From Caryophanon tenue (GTDB lineage: Bacteria; Bacillota; Bacilli; Bacillales_A; Planococcaceae): 64,000 nt of DNA. The notes under the pieces are model-generated. The model had not been told where the DNA came from. It searched no databases and was given only the letters and a program-made list of their open reading frames with translations. Shown in pieces: positions 37,536 through 46,945 of the stretch; position 1 is the stretch's first letter, and each line of letters starts with the position of its first letter. The stretch is from assembly GCF_001700315.1 (NCBI RefSeq), contig NZ_MASJ01000017.1:1-64000 (forward strand). The letters are read 5' to 3'. A program made the position numbers and the translations under genes.

Positions 37536-37710
37536 AAAGTCTCCTCCTTTTCAACATAATAGAAAGTATATAACGTATTATAAGACATATTCCCAGTAGA
37601 AAATAAAATAAACGTAGGTAAAAGGGTTTGCTCCTATTTAATAAAAATAATTTTATTTTACTATCTTTGCGAAGAAGTTCCAAATTTAGGGGAGCTTAAT
37701 GTCTTTACAA

Positions 37711-37728
37711 TATACCTTAGAGGGTATA
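37711..37728. promoter_or_regulatory. probable operator of the CstR-like repressor
   Basis: TATACC-TTAGAG-GGTATA is an inverted repeat 38 bases before the start of the CstR-like gene. CsoR/CstR operators are typically ATACCC..GGGTAT palindromes, so autoregulation is likely. Confidence 0.55.
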
Positions 37729-37765
37729 AAATGAGGTCAATGAGTATTAAAGGAGCGAAAAAAAC

Positions 37766-38023
37766 ATGGAATATGATGTAAAAGTTGCGAATCGATTAAA
37801 GCGTATTGAAGGGCAATTACGAGCAGTACGTCGCATGATGGACGAAGGTGAGGATTGTAAAAGCATTATTACCCAATTAAGTGCAGTTCGTTCAGGTGTA
37901 GACCGAGCGATTGGGGTTGTTGTGACGGAAAATTTAGTGCAATGTATGCAGGAAACACTCGATGAAGGCGAAAAAAATGAACTTGTCAAGCAAGCGATGG
38001 ATTTAGTCATTAAAAGCCGATAA
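37766..38023 (+). CDS. CsoR/CstR-family metal- or persulfide-sensing repressor
   Basis: An 85-residue all-helical repressor. Cys31 (EDCKSII) and Cys60 (NLVQC) are present, but the CsoR histidine four residues before the second Cys is Asn56. This Cys31/Cys60 pair without His matches CstR-type persulfide sensors rather than copper-binding CsoR. TAAAGGAGCG precedes the ATG. Unlike usual cases, no rhodanese, sulfurtransferase or copper transporter follows; the gene is alone behind its own palindrome and ends in a hairpin. Confidence 0.8.
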   Translation: MEYDVKVANRLKRIEGQLRAVRRMMDEGEDCKSIITQLSAVRSGVDRAIGVVVTENLVQCMQETLDEGEKNELVKQAMDLVIKSR

Positions 38024-38044
38024 TTTTGGGTATATATATTTATT

Positions 38045-38168
38045 AGACAGAGACAAAAAGAGCTTGAGACAAAACAAAGTGTTAGGAGAAATGACGAGAT
38101 TTCTCCTAACACTTTTCTGCTTTCGTCGCCGCTCACTTCCGAGCAGGCAATTCTTTTGTCGATTCTTT
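38045..38168 (+). repeat. diverged copy of the dispersed repeat carrying a different hairpin
   Basis: It begins with AGAGACAAAAAGAGCTTGAGA, a double copy of the repeat end, and ends with TTCTTTTGTCGATTCTTTTC. TTCTGCTTTCGTCGCCGCT resembles internal segments of the long copies. The usual hairpin is replaced by a perfect 16-bp stem AAGTGTTAGGAGAAAT (38077-38092) / ATTTCTCCTAACACTT (38099-38114). It also serves as terminator of the CstR-like gene. Confidence 0.6.
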
Positions 38169-38169
38169 T

Positions 38170-38646
38170 CTATGCTTGTTCTTTTGTAGGGCCCATTACG
38201 CCAGGAACTTCTAGACCGGCTTGGCGTAGTAGTACGGTCATTTGTCCACGGTGATGTGTTTGGTGGTCAATCATCATACGTAATACAGCGCCACGCGGCA
38301 TCGGTTGCTGCAAGCCAGGAACTTCTGTTAATAAATCTTCATCGCTTAATGCAGAAACTTTTGCTAGTACTTCAGCTGAAACCGCTTTATACGCTTCAAC
38401 AATTTCGCTTGCCGATGTAGGATGTGGTTGCTGTGGATCAATCGATGTTTCTAAATTAAGTTGAGCAAGCATATTGCCAAAGAATAATGGCGCCCCTGTT
38501 AAATGCCATGCTAGCCATCCTAATGTATTATGACCTTCAACAATTGCTTGGTTTAATGTATCATCTGTTAATGCTTTAAAAACATTTGTTGTGCCTTTTG
38601 CAGCATTCGTCCATTCAAATGTGAAATCTTCAATTTTACGGTACAT
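38170..38646 (-). CDS. DinB/YfiT-like metal-binding protein
   Basis: A 158-residue four-helix-bundle protein of the DinB superfamily, often thiol (bacillithiol) S-transferases. The three-His metal site is suggested by WLAWHLTG near residue 50 and by MIDHQTHHRGQ near residue 130. The start at 38646 is preceded by TAAGGAGG with good spacing; the longer frame begins in the promoter region. Substrate unknown. Confidence 0.85.
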   Translation of the reverse strand: MYRKIEDFTFEWTNAAKGTTNVFKALTDDTLNQAIVEGHNTLGWLAWHLTGAPLFFGNMLAQLNLETSIDPQQPHPTSASEIVEAYKAVSAEVLAKVSALSDEDLLTEVPGLQQPMPRGAVLRMMIDHQTHHRGQMTVLLRQAGLEVPGVMGPTKEQA

Positions 38647-38824
38647 GAAAGTAGCCTCCTTATGTATATATACATACATTGTAGAGAAGGATTTATTTTA
38701 GGGCAACTATTTACACTTTTTGCGAAATGTTCAATCGCTTGATTATTTTTGGTATAGTAACGAAATAGTGCATTAATTTTTCATCTAAATGTAATATATA
38801 CTATTGTAAAGTGAGGTAAATTAT

Positions 38825-39400
38825 ATGGAATTATTATCAAATAATGTTGTAGCGTTAATACCGATTCAAAAAGAGCACGCGAGCGGAATTTTAACAGCAG
38901 CACAGTTTCCCGAAATTTGGACGTATATGAGTGTAACGTTAAGCACATTACCAGAAGTAGAAGCCTATATTGGTTTATGGCAACAGAAGGCGCGACAAAG
39001 CAGTGCTTGCGCCTTTACAGTTGTAGACCAACAGACACAACAAATTGTCGGCGTGACAACATTTATGGATATTTCGACTGCTCATCGTCACTTAGAAATT
39101 GGGTCGACATGGTATACACCTTCAGTTTGGCGTTCAGCGGTAAATACGAACTGTAAATATTTATTGTTGCAATATGCTTTTGAAACGATGAATATGCAAC
39201 GTGTACAAATTAAAACGGGGCATGAAAATAAACGTTCTCAGCGAGCAATTGAACGAATAGGAGCAACGAAGGAAGGTGTGCTACGTAATCATATGGTGCA
39301 GCGAGATGGACGAACGCGTCATACGGTTATGTACAGCATTATTGCGGAAGAGTGGCCGCATATAAAACAATATTTTAAAGATGTTTTACAGGTGAATTAA
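38825..39400 (+). CDS. GNAT-family N-acetyltransferase (RimJ/RimL-like)
   Basis: A 191-residue acetyl-CoA-dependent acetyltransferase. IVGVTTFMDISTAHRHLEIG is the central strand pair and TGHENKRSQRAIERIGATKE is the CoA-binding loop plus helix typical of ribosomal-protein acetyltransferases. The end (HTVMYSIIAEEWP) is also family-typical. GTGAGGTAA precedes the ATG. Substrate unknown. Confidence 0.83.
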   Translation: MELLSNNVVALIPIQKEHASGILTAAQFPEIWTYMSVTLSTLPEVEAYIGLWQQKARQSSACAFTVVDQQTQQIVGVTTFMDISTAHRHLEIGSTWYTPSVWRSAVNTNCKYLLLQYAFETMNMQRVQIKTGHENKRSQRAIERIGATKEGVLRNHMVQRDGRTRHTVMYSIIAEEWPHIKQYFKDVLQVN

Positions 39401-39480
39401 AAATTTTTTTAAAATAATGTTTGGGCGCTAGAAAAACGGGGAAATAGTAACGGTGACAAAAATATTTGAAGGAGATCGAT

Positions 39481-41031
39481 ATGAAGAAACTAGGTGTAGT
39501 TTTTTGGGGATCTGTTTCACTCATTTTGTTTGCCGTACTATTTGGTTTAGTCGCGCCAACAATGTTTGAAACGGTAACCGGTAATATTCAGGCGTTTTTA
39601 ACGACCTCGTTTGGATGGTATTACCTACTAGTCGTTATTATTGTTGTAGTTTTTTGTGTGTTTTTAATTTTAAGTCCTGTAGGGGCGATTCGTTTAGGAA
39701 AACGAACAGATAGACCGGAGTACAGCAACTTATCATGGTTTGCGATGTTGTTTAGTACCGGAATGGGGATCGGGCTTGTGTTCTACGGCGCGGCAGAACC
39801 ATTATCGCACTTTGCAGTTAGTGCGCCAGTAGCAGAAGAAGGTTCTCAAACCGCTTTAAAAGATGCGTTCCGTTATACATTTTTCCACTGGGGTATTTCA
39901 GCATGGGCTATTTATGGTATCGTAGCGCTTGCACTAGCGTATTTCCAATTCCGAAAAGGATTACCAGGTTTGTTAAGTTCGACATTATATCCTATATTAG
40001 GTGAGCGTATTCATCGTTGGCCAGGGCATCTCATTAATATTTTAGCTGCATTTGCAACAAGTGTTGGTATAGCCGCTACATTAGGTACAGGTGCTAGTCA
40101 AATTAATGGTGGTTTAGCTTATTTAGCAGATATTCCAGTATCATTTACCGTTCAATTTATCATCATTATTATTGCGACATTTTTATTTATTGTCTCCGCA
40201 TCAACAGGCCTCAATAAAGGTATTCAAATTTTAAGTAATGTTAATTTGTATATTGCATTTTTCTTATTAATTATTGTATTTACTATAGGTCCAACAATAT
40301 CAATTTTAAATAACTTTATGAACGGCATGGGCTCTTATTTACAAAACTTTATTAATATGAGCTTCCGTACAGCACCAAGTCATGCAGACCAACGTGAGTG
40401 GATTAATAGTTGGACAATTTTTTATTGGGCATGGTGGATGTCATGGTCTCCGTTTGTAGGTGTATTTATTGCACGTATTTCACGTGGTCGTACAATACGT
40501 GAGTTTTTAATGGGAGTTATTTTATTACCAACTGTGTTAAGTGCAATTTGGTTTGCAACTTTTGGTACGACGGGGATTCAGGCGTCACTTGAAAACTCAC
40601 ATATTGCATCATTACCGACCGAGCAAGTATTATTTGGTATTTTTGAGCAACTACCGTTAGGCACAATTCTTTCGGTCATTGCGATTTTATTAGTGCTAAT
40701 TTTCTTCGTTACCTCTGCTGACTCGGCTACATTTGTATTGGGGATGCAAGTAACAGGAGGGTCATTAAACCCACCGTTTAAAGTGAAATTGATAATGGGG
40801 ATACTTCAAAGCTCGATTGCAGCTAGCTTACTGTATACAGGAGGATTAGCGGCCGTACAAAATGCGGCAATTATTGCAGCTTTCCCATTCTCTTTCATTG
40901 TGTTACTGATGGTTTATTCATTGTATAGTTCATTGATGAAGGAACAAAAGGAATTAGGTTTATATATTCGTCCACGTGATAAGAAGCAAATTAATGTGGA
41001 GCGAGAAGAAAAAGATATACCTAAAAAATAA
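39481..41031 (+). CDS. BCCT-family transporter (glycine betaine/choline/carnitine type)
   Basis: A 516-residue, 12-helix sodium- or proton-coupled importer of quaternary ammonium osmolytes, OpuD/BetL-like. Hallmarks are [32 protein letters not shown] and the tryptophan-rich [20 protein letters not shown]. The C-terminal tail is short and basic, which in this family can tune osmotic activation. I start at the ATG at 39481 behind GAAGGAGAT. Monocistronic. Confidence 0.9.
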   Translation: MKKLGVVFWGSVSLILFAVLFGLVAPTMFETVTGNIQAFLTTSFGWYYLLVVIIVVVFCVFLILSPVGAIRLGKRTDRPEYSNLSWFAMLFSTGMGIGLVFYGAAEPLSHFAVSAPVAEEGSQTALKDAFRYTFFHWGISAWAIYGIVALALAYFQFRKGLPGLLSSTLYPILGERIHRWPGHLINILAAFATSVGIAATLGTGASQINGGLAYLADIPVSFTVQFIIIIIATFLFIVSASTGLNKGIQILSNVNLYIAFFLLIIVFTIGPTISILNNFMNGMGSYLQNFINMSFRTAPSHADQREWINSWTIFYWAWWMSWSPFVGVFIARISRGRTIREFLMGVILLPTVLSAIWFATFGTTGIQASLENSHIASLPTEQVLFGIFEQLPLGTILSVIAILLVLIFFVTSADSATFVLGMQVTGGSLNPPFKVKLIMGILQSSIAASLLYTGGLAAVQNAAIIAAFPFSFIVLLMVYSLYSSLMKEQKELGLYIRPRDKKQINVEREEKDIPKK

Positions 41032-41037
41032 GCATTG

Positions 41038-41086
41038 AAAAACGCCCTAAATGAGAGAAAGCCTCTTCATTTTAGGGCGTTTTTGC
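41038..41086 (+). terminator. terminator after the BCCT transporter gene
   Basis: AAAACGCCCTAAATG pairs with CATTTTAGGGCGTTTT (one mismatch), followed by T. Confidence 0.85.
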
Positions 41087-41153
41087 ATAAAATGATGTAC
41101 AAAGGCTGTGAAAAGAAGGTACTGTAGAAAAGATAGAATGTGAGGGAGTATAT

Positions 41154-41915
41154 ATGAATATTGGAATTATTGGCGCAGGGGCAATTGCGCAATTTTTAAT
41201 AAAGGAATTACCACCAGCATTTACGGTTTGTAGCATGCTTGTTCGTGACAAAGAAAAGGTAGCCTCGTTCATTACATCGCCGCATGTGGCAGTATACACA
41301 ACGGTCGATGAATTTTTAGCTTCACCAATTGATATTGTGATTGAAGCGGCAACAATTGAAGCGGCTTCGTCCATATTGCCGACTGTGTTGGCTAAAAAGC
41401 CTGTCATTATCATGAGTGTAGGTGTACTTGCTGATGAAGCAGTTCGCGCCAATTTGCAAGCGATTAGTACAAAGCATGGGCACGCAATTTATATCCCATC
41501 CGGTGCGATTGGGGGCATAGATGTATTACAAAATGCAGCAAGTTTAGGTGCAGTAACAGCTGTCCATTTGACGACCTGTAAACCAGCAGCATCGCTCGGA
41601 GCAAGTGTAACAGAGCCAACCGTCATATTTGATGGCAATGCAGCACAAGCGATTGCTAAATATCCTAAAAATATGAATGTCTCGATTATATTAGCGCTTG
41701 CTGGTATTGGCTTTGAGAAAACGCACGTAACCGTAATTGCAGACCCACAAGCGCAAGTGAATAAACATGACATTAGCATATATGGCGACTTTGGCACAGC
41801 TCGTATGACATTTGAAAATGAAGCGCTTGCGATGAATCCGAAAACGAGCTATTTAGCTGCATTAAGTGTGATTGGCACACTGAAAAATATGAAGCAAGCT
41901 ATTCGCTTTCAATGA
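41154..41915 (+). CDS. nadX: L-aspartate dehydrogenase
   Basis: A 253-residue NAD(P)-dependent enzyme converting L-aspartate to iminoaspartate or oxaloacetate; in some bacteria it replaces NadB in NAD synthesis. The N-terminal IGIIGAGAIAQFL is the Rossmann fold, and PSGAIGGIDVLQNA plus the CKPAASLGAS and NMNVSIILALAGIGFEKT blocks mark the family. TGAGGGAG precedes the ATG. No nadA or nadC is adjacent, so an amino-acid catabolic role is equally possible. Confidence 0.85.
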   Translation: MNIGIIGAGAIAQFLIKELPPAFTVCSMLVRDKEKVASFITSPHVAVYTTVDEFLASPIDIVIEAATIEAASSILPTVLAKKPVIIMSVGVLADEAVRANLQAISTKHGHAIYIPSGAIGGIDVLQNAASLGAVTAVHLTTCKPAASLGASVTEPTVIFDGNAAQAIAKYPKNMNVSIILALAGIGFEKTHVTVIADPQAQVNKHDISIYGDFGTARMTFENEALAMNPKTSYLAALSVIGTLKNMKQAIRFQ

Positions 41916-42013
41916 ATAGTCTAAAAGGACTGATCTTTATTACCTATTTAAATTCCAATTAAATCGGAAATCGTTTATATTTAGTACGACGATAGACGGT
42001 AGGAGTTGGCGAA

Positions 42014-42853
42014 ATGAAGTTAAAGCTAGGGATGTTATTATTAGCAACAGTACCATTGATGAGTGCGTGTGATGCTGAAGTGGATGGTCTGATTGATGCA
42101 TCAACGGAGCTGATTGAAGCAATCACATCGAAGTTAAATAATAGTGAGACACAAACAGGTACCTCGCAAAATGTGACAGAGGAGAAAGCAGCGGGCTTCT
42201 TATACGAAGAAGGCATTATTCCTTCTGATGCTCAAGTGCGTTCATTTGGCGCAAGTGGCGATAACAGTGATACGTATGTTTTTCAAGCGGTTGAATATAA
42301 TGAATACAATGAGGAGATTTTCTTATGGTATGAAGTAAATGCTTCAACCGGTGATATTTATGCCATTGATGATGATAGTTATTATGATTTCACCTATGAA
42401 GACAATACATCGTACACACAATATAATGACGATATTCAATATGTATACGACGATGAAAGTTATGAAGACGAAAGCTATACTGATGACAGTTCAGACGTTG
42501 TGTATACAGCGGCTGAATATGAGGACGAAATATCTTATGTAGAAGAAGAAGCATCTGCTTTGTCAGAACAAACATCGACACAAGCAGTCGAGACTTACAC
42601 AAGTGAAGATGTTGTCAGTGATGAGACGAGCGAAATCGATTCGATAGCAGAAGAAGTAGTTTATACCGAAGAGGACGCAGGGTATTTAGTCGCAGACATT
42701 GTACCAGAGGGATACTCCTTAGCGTTAGAGAGTGAAGAAGGGTTTATGTACCGTTACCATGTGTATATCGAAGTGGATGGTATACAAGAGACCTATGATT
42801 ATTATGTTGTTGATGCGTATACAGGAGAGGTAACAGCTGAATCTACGCTATAA
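42014..42853 (+). CDS. acidic lipoprotein with a Tyr/Asp/Glu-rich central region
   Basis: A 279-residue secreted lipoprotein with lipobox cysteine at residue 19 (VPLMSACDAE). Residues about 55-120 and 225-279 each resemble a PepSY-like module (LWYEVNASTGDIYAIDD; YDYYVVDAYTGEVTAES). Between them lies a highly acidic stretch rich in Tyr, Asp and Glu (NDDIQYVYDDESYEDESYTD) that is probably unstructured. Function unknown; cation binding in the wall is possible. The ribosome binding site is GGTAGGAG. Confidence 0.7.
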   Translation: MKLKLGMLLLATVPLMSACDAEVDGLIDASTELIEAITSKLNNSETQTGTSQNVTEEKAAGFLYEEGIIPSDAQVRSFGASGDNSDTYVFQAVEYNEYNEEIFLWYEVNASTGDIYAIDDDSYYDFTYEDNTSYTQYNDDIQYVYDDESYEDESYTDDSSDVVYTAAEYEDEISYVEEEASALSEQTSTQAVETYTSEDVVSDETSEIDSIAEEVVYTEEDAGYLVADIVPEGYSLALESEEGFMYRYHVYIEVDGIQETYDYYVVDAYTGEVTAESTL

Positions 42854-42868
42854 GTGAAGCTAAAGAAC

Positions 42869-42908
42869 GTGGTAGGAGAAATGAGCACATTTCTTCTATC
42901 ACTTTTTT
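42869..42908 (+). terminator. terminator sharing a hairpin with the repeat at 38077
   Basis: GTGGTAGGAGAAATG pairs with CATTTCTTCTATCAC (G-U pairs allowed), followed by seven T. The TAGGAGAAATGA core is shared with the stem at 38077-38114. The remaining bases to 43188 hold no gene. Confidence 0.75.
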
Positions 42909-43188
42909 TATGAGCATAGTCATGTATGCCGTGACGATGGAATTGCCTTGAAAAGAGGCTGCCTTTTTTGCTGCATACAAGCCAATATCAAAGTGATTTT
43001 TATATGCCCTACTTTTTCAAGACATACTTGTATAAAATAAGCGCTAATTTAATGGAAAAGACATATTAAATTAACAATTATTTCATTTTTTAGACACGAA
43101 ATGGTCTATGAATTTAGAAGCATTAAATTATAATAATTGTATAGGACTAAAAAACTAAATAATTGGAATTGATGTAAGGAGGGCTTAC

Positions 43189-45186
43189 ATGAAAAAGCGA
43201 ACTAAAATTGTGAATGTATCGATTAATTACAAATTAGGCTTTGCGTTTTTAATGGCACTATTTATACCTACAATACTTGTCGGTGCCACGTCTTATTATT
43301 CAGCGAAACAAGAAATTGAGTCTCAAATTCAAACAAGTGAATTACAAAGTGTTGAAACGGTCGATGCTTATATTGATAAACACGTGTCGCCGATTGTAAA
43401 GGATGTGGCCTATTTTGCTACGATATTTGAGCAAGCACAGTGGCAACAACAAGATTGGACAGCGTTATTAGCGCAACTGACGCAATATTATGAAACGAGT
43501 GAAGGCGTTGTGTCGTCGTTTATCGGTACGACAGCAGGAAATATGATTCAATCACCGGATCTAGGTTTAATGAATAATGCGGATTTTGATCCACGAACAC
43601 GCGCTTGGTATAAAGACGCTATGGCGAGTCCAAATGACGTTATTATTTCGGACCCTCATCAGTCAGCTTCTACAGGTGACTGGGTTGTAACGATTTCAAA
43701 GCAATTAGCAGATGCAAGTGGTGTCGTGGCTGTCAATTTAGGCATGGATACGTTATTTAACATTATTGCAGACGTACAAGTTGGCACAAAGGGCTATCCA
43801 TTTTTAATGACAGATGGGCAAGTCATCATTGCACACCCAACGATTGCTGCGGGAGAAGATGTATCGCAAGAAGAATGGGCACAGCAAATGGTAGCGGTCA
43901 ATGATGCGTCCTTTTCTTACGGTTTTGACGGAGAAGAAAAACAAATGCAGGTAGAGACAAATGAGCTAACGTCGTGGAAAATTGGCGGCACCATGTTTGT
44001 GAGTGAGGTACAAGCAGCGACTGCACCGATTTTATATATGACGCTCATCATTATGACCGCTTCGCTATTAATTTTAGGCATCTTTGTGTTTGCGATTATT
44101 CGTTCCATTACGAAACCATTACAGCAAATGACCGAAGCAGCCGCGATTATGAGCAGTGGCGATTTACGCGATGTACCAGCGATTAAAAAGAAAGATGAAA
44201 TCGGTGTGCTGAGCCGTTCATTGAGTACGATGCGAACGATGCTAGCCGGCATTATTCAGCAGTTACATGAAAAGTCTTCGGTTATTTCTGCATCTTCAGA
44301 AGAATTATCCGCAACATTAACAGAAAGTCGCCAAGCATCTGAGCAAATTACGATTGCAATGGCAGAGGTAGAAGACGGCTTTGATCGACAGTCTCAACAG
44401 TTAGAAAAAAGCTTTGCCTCTCTACGAAAAGTAACAACTCATATTCATACGATTTCAGATCAGACGCATACGGTTGCGCAAAATGCTGAACAAGCGGTAA
44501 AAGTAGCGGAGGAGGGGCATGAACTTGTCCATTCGACACAGCAGCAAATGTCCACAATCGAAGAAACTTTCCAACATTTATCAGGAAATATTCATACGGT
44601 AAATAATTACGCACATGACATTCATGAAATCGTCAATGTGATTACGTCGATTGCTGACCAAACAAATTTATTGGCGCTGAATGCGTCCATTGAAGCGGCT
44701 CGTGCTGGTGAGCATGGGAAAGGATTTGCCGTTGTGGCAGAAGAAGTACGAAAGCTAGCAGAGCAAACGAATCATTCATCTGTTCAAGTGAAGGAGCTTG
44801 TCGCAGCAATTCAACAAGAGTCGTCCAATTCCGTATATTCGATGACATCGAGCTTAGAAGAAGTGACAAAAGGTTTAGCGATGTTTAGTCGTACTGAAAC
44901 AAGCTTTATGGATGTGAAAGCATTCATCTATGAATTGAAGGAACAACTGCATACGATTCAAGAGCGCGCACAGCATATTGCACAAGATAGTGATTATGTT
45001 GTTGGTGACATTGAAAAGGTTGAAGCGATTGCACAAAGCTCGCGTCAATTATTAGCGCAAGCGACAAATGCAACCGAAGAGCAACTTTGCTCGATTGAAG
45101 AGATTTCAGCAACTGCTGATGCACTAGAAGCAATTGTAGATGAACTGTTAGCGGAAGTAAGTACGTTTCAGACAACATCTACCTAG
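43189..45186 (+). CDS. methyl-accepting chemotaxis protein with dCACHE sensor
   Basis: A 665-residue transmembrane chemoreceptor. TM1 is at about 17-37, the double-Cache outer domain at about 38-280 ([37 protein letters not shown]), TM2 at about 284-306, then HAMP and the signalling domain with [31 protein letters not shown] precedes the ATG. It is a paralogue of the gene at 29190; the Cache sequences differ, so ligands probably differ. A short repeat copy follows. Confidence 0.9.
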   Translation: MKKRTKIVNVSINYKLGFAFLMALFIPTILVGATSYYSAKQEIESQIQTSELQSVETVDAYIDKHVSPIVKDVAYFATIFEQAQWQQQDWTALLAQLTQYYETSEGVVSSFIGTTAGNMIQSPDLGLMNNADFDPRTRAWYKDAMASPNDVIISDPHQSASTGDWVVTISKQLADASGVVAVNLGMDTLFNIIADVQVGTKGYPFLMTDGQVIIAHPTIAAGEDVSQEEWAQQMVAVNDASFSYGFDGEEKQMQVETNELTSWKIGGTMFVSEVQAATAPILYMTLIIMTASLLILGIFVFAIIRSITKPLQQMTEAAAIMSSGDLRDVPAIKKKDEIGVLSRSLSTMRTMLAGIIQQLHEKSSVISASSEELSATLTESRQASEQITIAMAEVEDGFDRQSQQLEKSFASLRKVTTHIHTISDQTHTVAQNAEQAVKVAEEGHELVHSTQQQMSTIEETFQHLSGNIHTVNNYAHDIHEIVNVITSIADQTNLLALNASIEAARAGEHGKGFAVVAEEVRKLAEQTNHSSVQVKELVAAIQQESSNSVYSMTSSLEEVTKGLAMFSRTETSFMDVKAFIYELKEQLHTIQERAQHIAQDSDYVVGDIEKVEAIAQSSRQLLAQATNATEEQLCSIEEISATADALEAIVDELLAEVSTFQTTST

Positions 45187-45194
45187 TGAAAGAT

Positions 45195-45348
45195 AAGTAG
45201 GCTCGGACAACCTCTTATTTCTGATGAAAATGAGTGTGTTGAGGTGCTAAATATTTATTGGTGCGTTCCGATACAAGCAGCGACTTTTATAAGAATATCC
45301 TTCAGCACGTATCGTTGCTGAAGGATATTTTTGTTTCCACTCTTTTTT
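45195..45348 (-). repeat. short copy of the dispersed intergenic repeat, inverted
   Basis: Stem AATATCCTTCAGC (45294-45306) pairs with GCTGAAGGATATT (45317-45329). The flank GTCGCTGCTTGTATCGGAAC and CTCATTTTCATCAGAAATA on the minus strand match the long copies, as does the outer end GGACAACCTC. The second large hairpin is absent. Bases 45349-45491 hold only the promoter and leader of the next gene. Confidence 0.8.
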
Positions 45349-45491
45349 GGCATGGCAAAACGATGTCGTTTAGTTACTGCATCATAAATTGATTATATAT
45401 AAAATATATAATTAGTTCATAAAAGAGATATTTTTTGTATATAAAGAAAGGTGGTACGATAACGCATATAGTAGGAGGGTGTTTTAATCGT

Positions 45492-46130
45492 ATGAAAAAA
45501 AGAGTGCTCATTTATAGTATCGGTTTATTTTTATTGGCATTAGGTGTTGGCTTTTCGATTCAAGCTGATTTGGGCGTATCGCCGGTATCTTCGTTGCCAT
45601 ATGCACTCGCATTAATTGTACCGTGGTCAGTTGGGACAATGACATTTGTCGCGAATATGTTATATATACTGCTTCAAAAATTATTAGGGACAACGGTGAC
45701 ATGGAAAGATTGGTGTGTCCAAATCATTATTTCTTTAGTTTTTGCGGTATTTATGGACAGTGCTTTAGCAATCATTACAACTATTTTACCGCCAGCACAA
45801 GGATACGTCATGCGATTTTTTTATGTAGGCATTAGTTTAATGATTATTGCATGTGCATTGTTATTTTATTTTACAGCGAAGCTACCATTACTTGCCTACG
45901 ATGGACTCACGTATGCCATTAGTGAACGCTTTTCGATTCCTTTTTCAAAAGCAAAAATATCAGGAGATTTAATGAATGTAGCGGTTTCCGTCATCATTTG
46001 TCTATTCTATTTAAGAAGTTTAGGCTCGATTGGTATAGGGACATTTATCGCGGCGTACGGGATTGGTAAAATTGCAGGCATTTTTTTAAAACGATGGCAA
46101 CCACGTGTCATTGCGTGGGTGGAACGATAA
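45492..46130 (+). CDS. YczE/YitT-like integral membrane protein
   Basis: A 212-residue protein with about five membrane segments. The N-terminal GLFLLALGVGFSIQADLGVS and LLAYDGLTYAISERFSIPFS are typical of the YczE family (DUF6198), of unknown biochemical function. I start at the ATG at 45492; GGAGG lies about 13 bases upstream, longer than usual, so the start is not certain. Confidence 0.75.
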   Translation: MKKRVLIYSIGLFLLALGVGFSIQADLGVSPVSSLPYALALIVPWSVGTMTFVANMLYILLQKLLGTTVTWKDWCVQIIISLVFAVFMDSALAIITTILPPAQGYVMRFFYVGISLMIIACALLFYFTAKLPLLAYDGLTYAISERFSIPFSKAKISGDLMNVAVSVIICLFYLRSLGSIGIGTFIAAYGIGKIAGIFLKRWQPRVIAWVER

Positions 46131-46141
46131 AGATAGCGTGA

Positions 46142-46175
46142 GGTTTGCATAGGGAATTCTATGCAAATCTTTTTA
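46142..46175 (+). terminator. terminator after the YczE-like gene
   Basis: GGTTTGCATAG pairs with CTATGCAAATC, followed by five T. Confidence 0.8.
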
Positions 46176-46298
46176 ATTTGGCTAAAAATGATGATATATG
46201 CTAGACAAAATAAGATACTTAGTGTTATTTTTATTTTAGAATAAAATCGAATAAACGACATAAAATACTTCTTTTTCGAGTTTTTTGGAGGCGTTGCG

Positions 46299-46916
46299 AT
46301 GAAGGGAACAGTGAAACACCGCGTCATTGAAGCGGCCCTTGATTTATTTTATGAGCGTGGCTATCACGGCGTATCGGTTGATGATATTGTCCAACAAGCA
46401 GGCACATCTAAAGGTGGATTTTATCATAATTTTAAATCGAAGGAAGCTTTACTGTATGACATTCACGACGTATTTATTTCTCACGTATTAACGGAAACAA
46501 AGCAAGCGATGTTACAGTCGACAACACCGATTGAACAAATTCAGCAAATGCTCTATGCATTTACAAATGTCTTTGATGTGTATAAGCGGCACATTACGGT
46601 TTTTTATAATGAAAGCGTTTACTTAAAAGGGGCATATGAACAGGCGATTAACGACAAGCGAACGCAATATCGTAAATTATTTGAAGCGGTATTAGCGACA
46701 GGGAAAGAACAGCAAATGTTTCGTGCAGAGTTGCATACGACGATTACAGCGATGGCCATTATTGGCATGGTCAACTGGACGTATAAATGGTACCAGCAAG
46801 ATGGTGCACTCACGATGACGCAAATTACGCATTACTTTAATGATGTCATATTGCATGGCATTGTGACACCTACGTATGCGGCAACAATATTTTTTTCGAC
46901 ACAACAAACCGACTAG
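46299..46916 (+). CDS. TetR-family repressor of the leucine-degradation operon
   Basis: A 205-residue regulator. The helix-turn-helix is at about 8-50 (RVIEAALDLFYERGYHGVSV, DDIVQQAGTSKGGFYHNFKS). The C-terminal ligand pocket region is compatible with an acyl-CoA effector. It is the first gene of an eleven-kilobase run, 29 bases before the acyl-CoA dehydrogenase start. A perfect palindrome overlaps its stop codon. The acyl-CoA effector is inferred from the neighbours. Confidence 0.85.
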   Translation: MKGTVKHRVIEAALDLFYERGYHGVSVDDIVQQAGTSKGGFYHNFKSKEALLYDIHDVFISHVLTETKQAMLQSTTPIEQIQQMLYAFTNVFDVYKRHITVFYNESVYLKGAYEQAINDKRTQYRKLFEAVLATGKEQQMFRAELHTTITAMAIIGMVNWTYKWYQQDGALTMTQITHYFNDVILHGIVTPTYAATIFFSTQQTD

Positions 46917-46923
46917 TCGGTTT
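46906..46923. promoter_or_regulatory. palindromic operator before the acyl-CoA dehydrogenase gene
   Basis: AAACCGACTAGTCGGTTT is a perfect 18-base palindrome between the TetR gene and the catabolic genes, partly within the TetR stop region. Palindromes of the ACCGACTAGTCGGT form are typical TetR-family binding sites. Confidence 0.8.
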
Positions 46924-46945
46924 TAATTTGAAGGGGGCTTACAAC

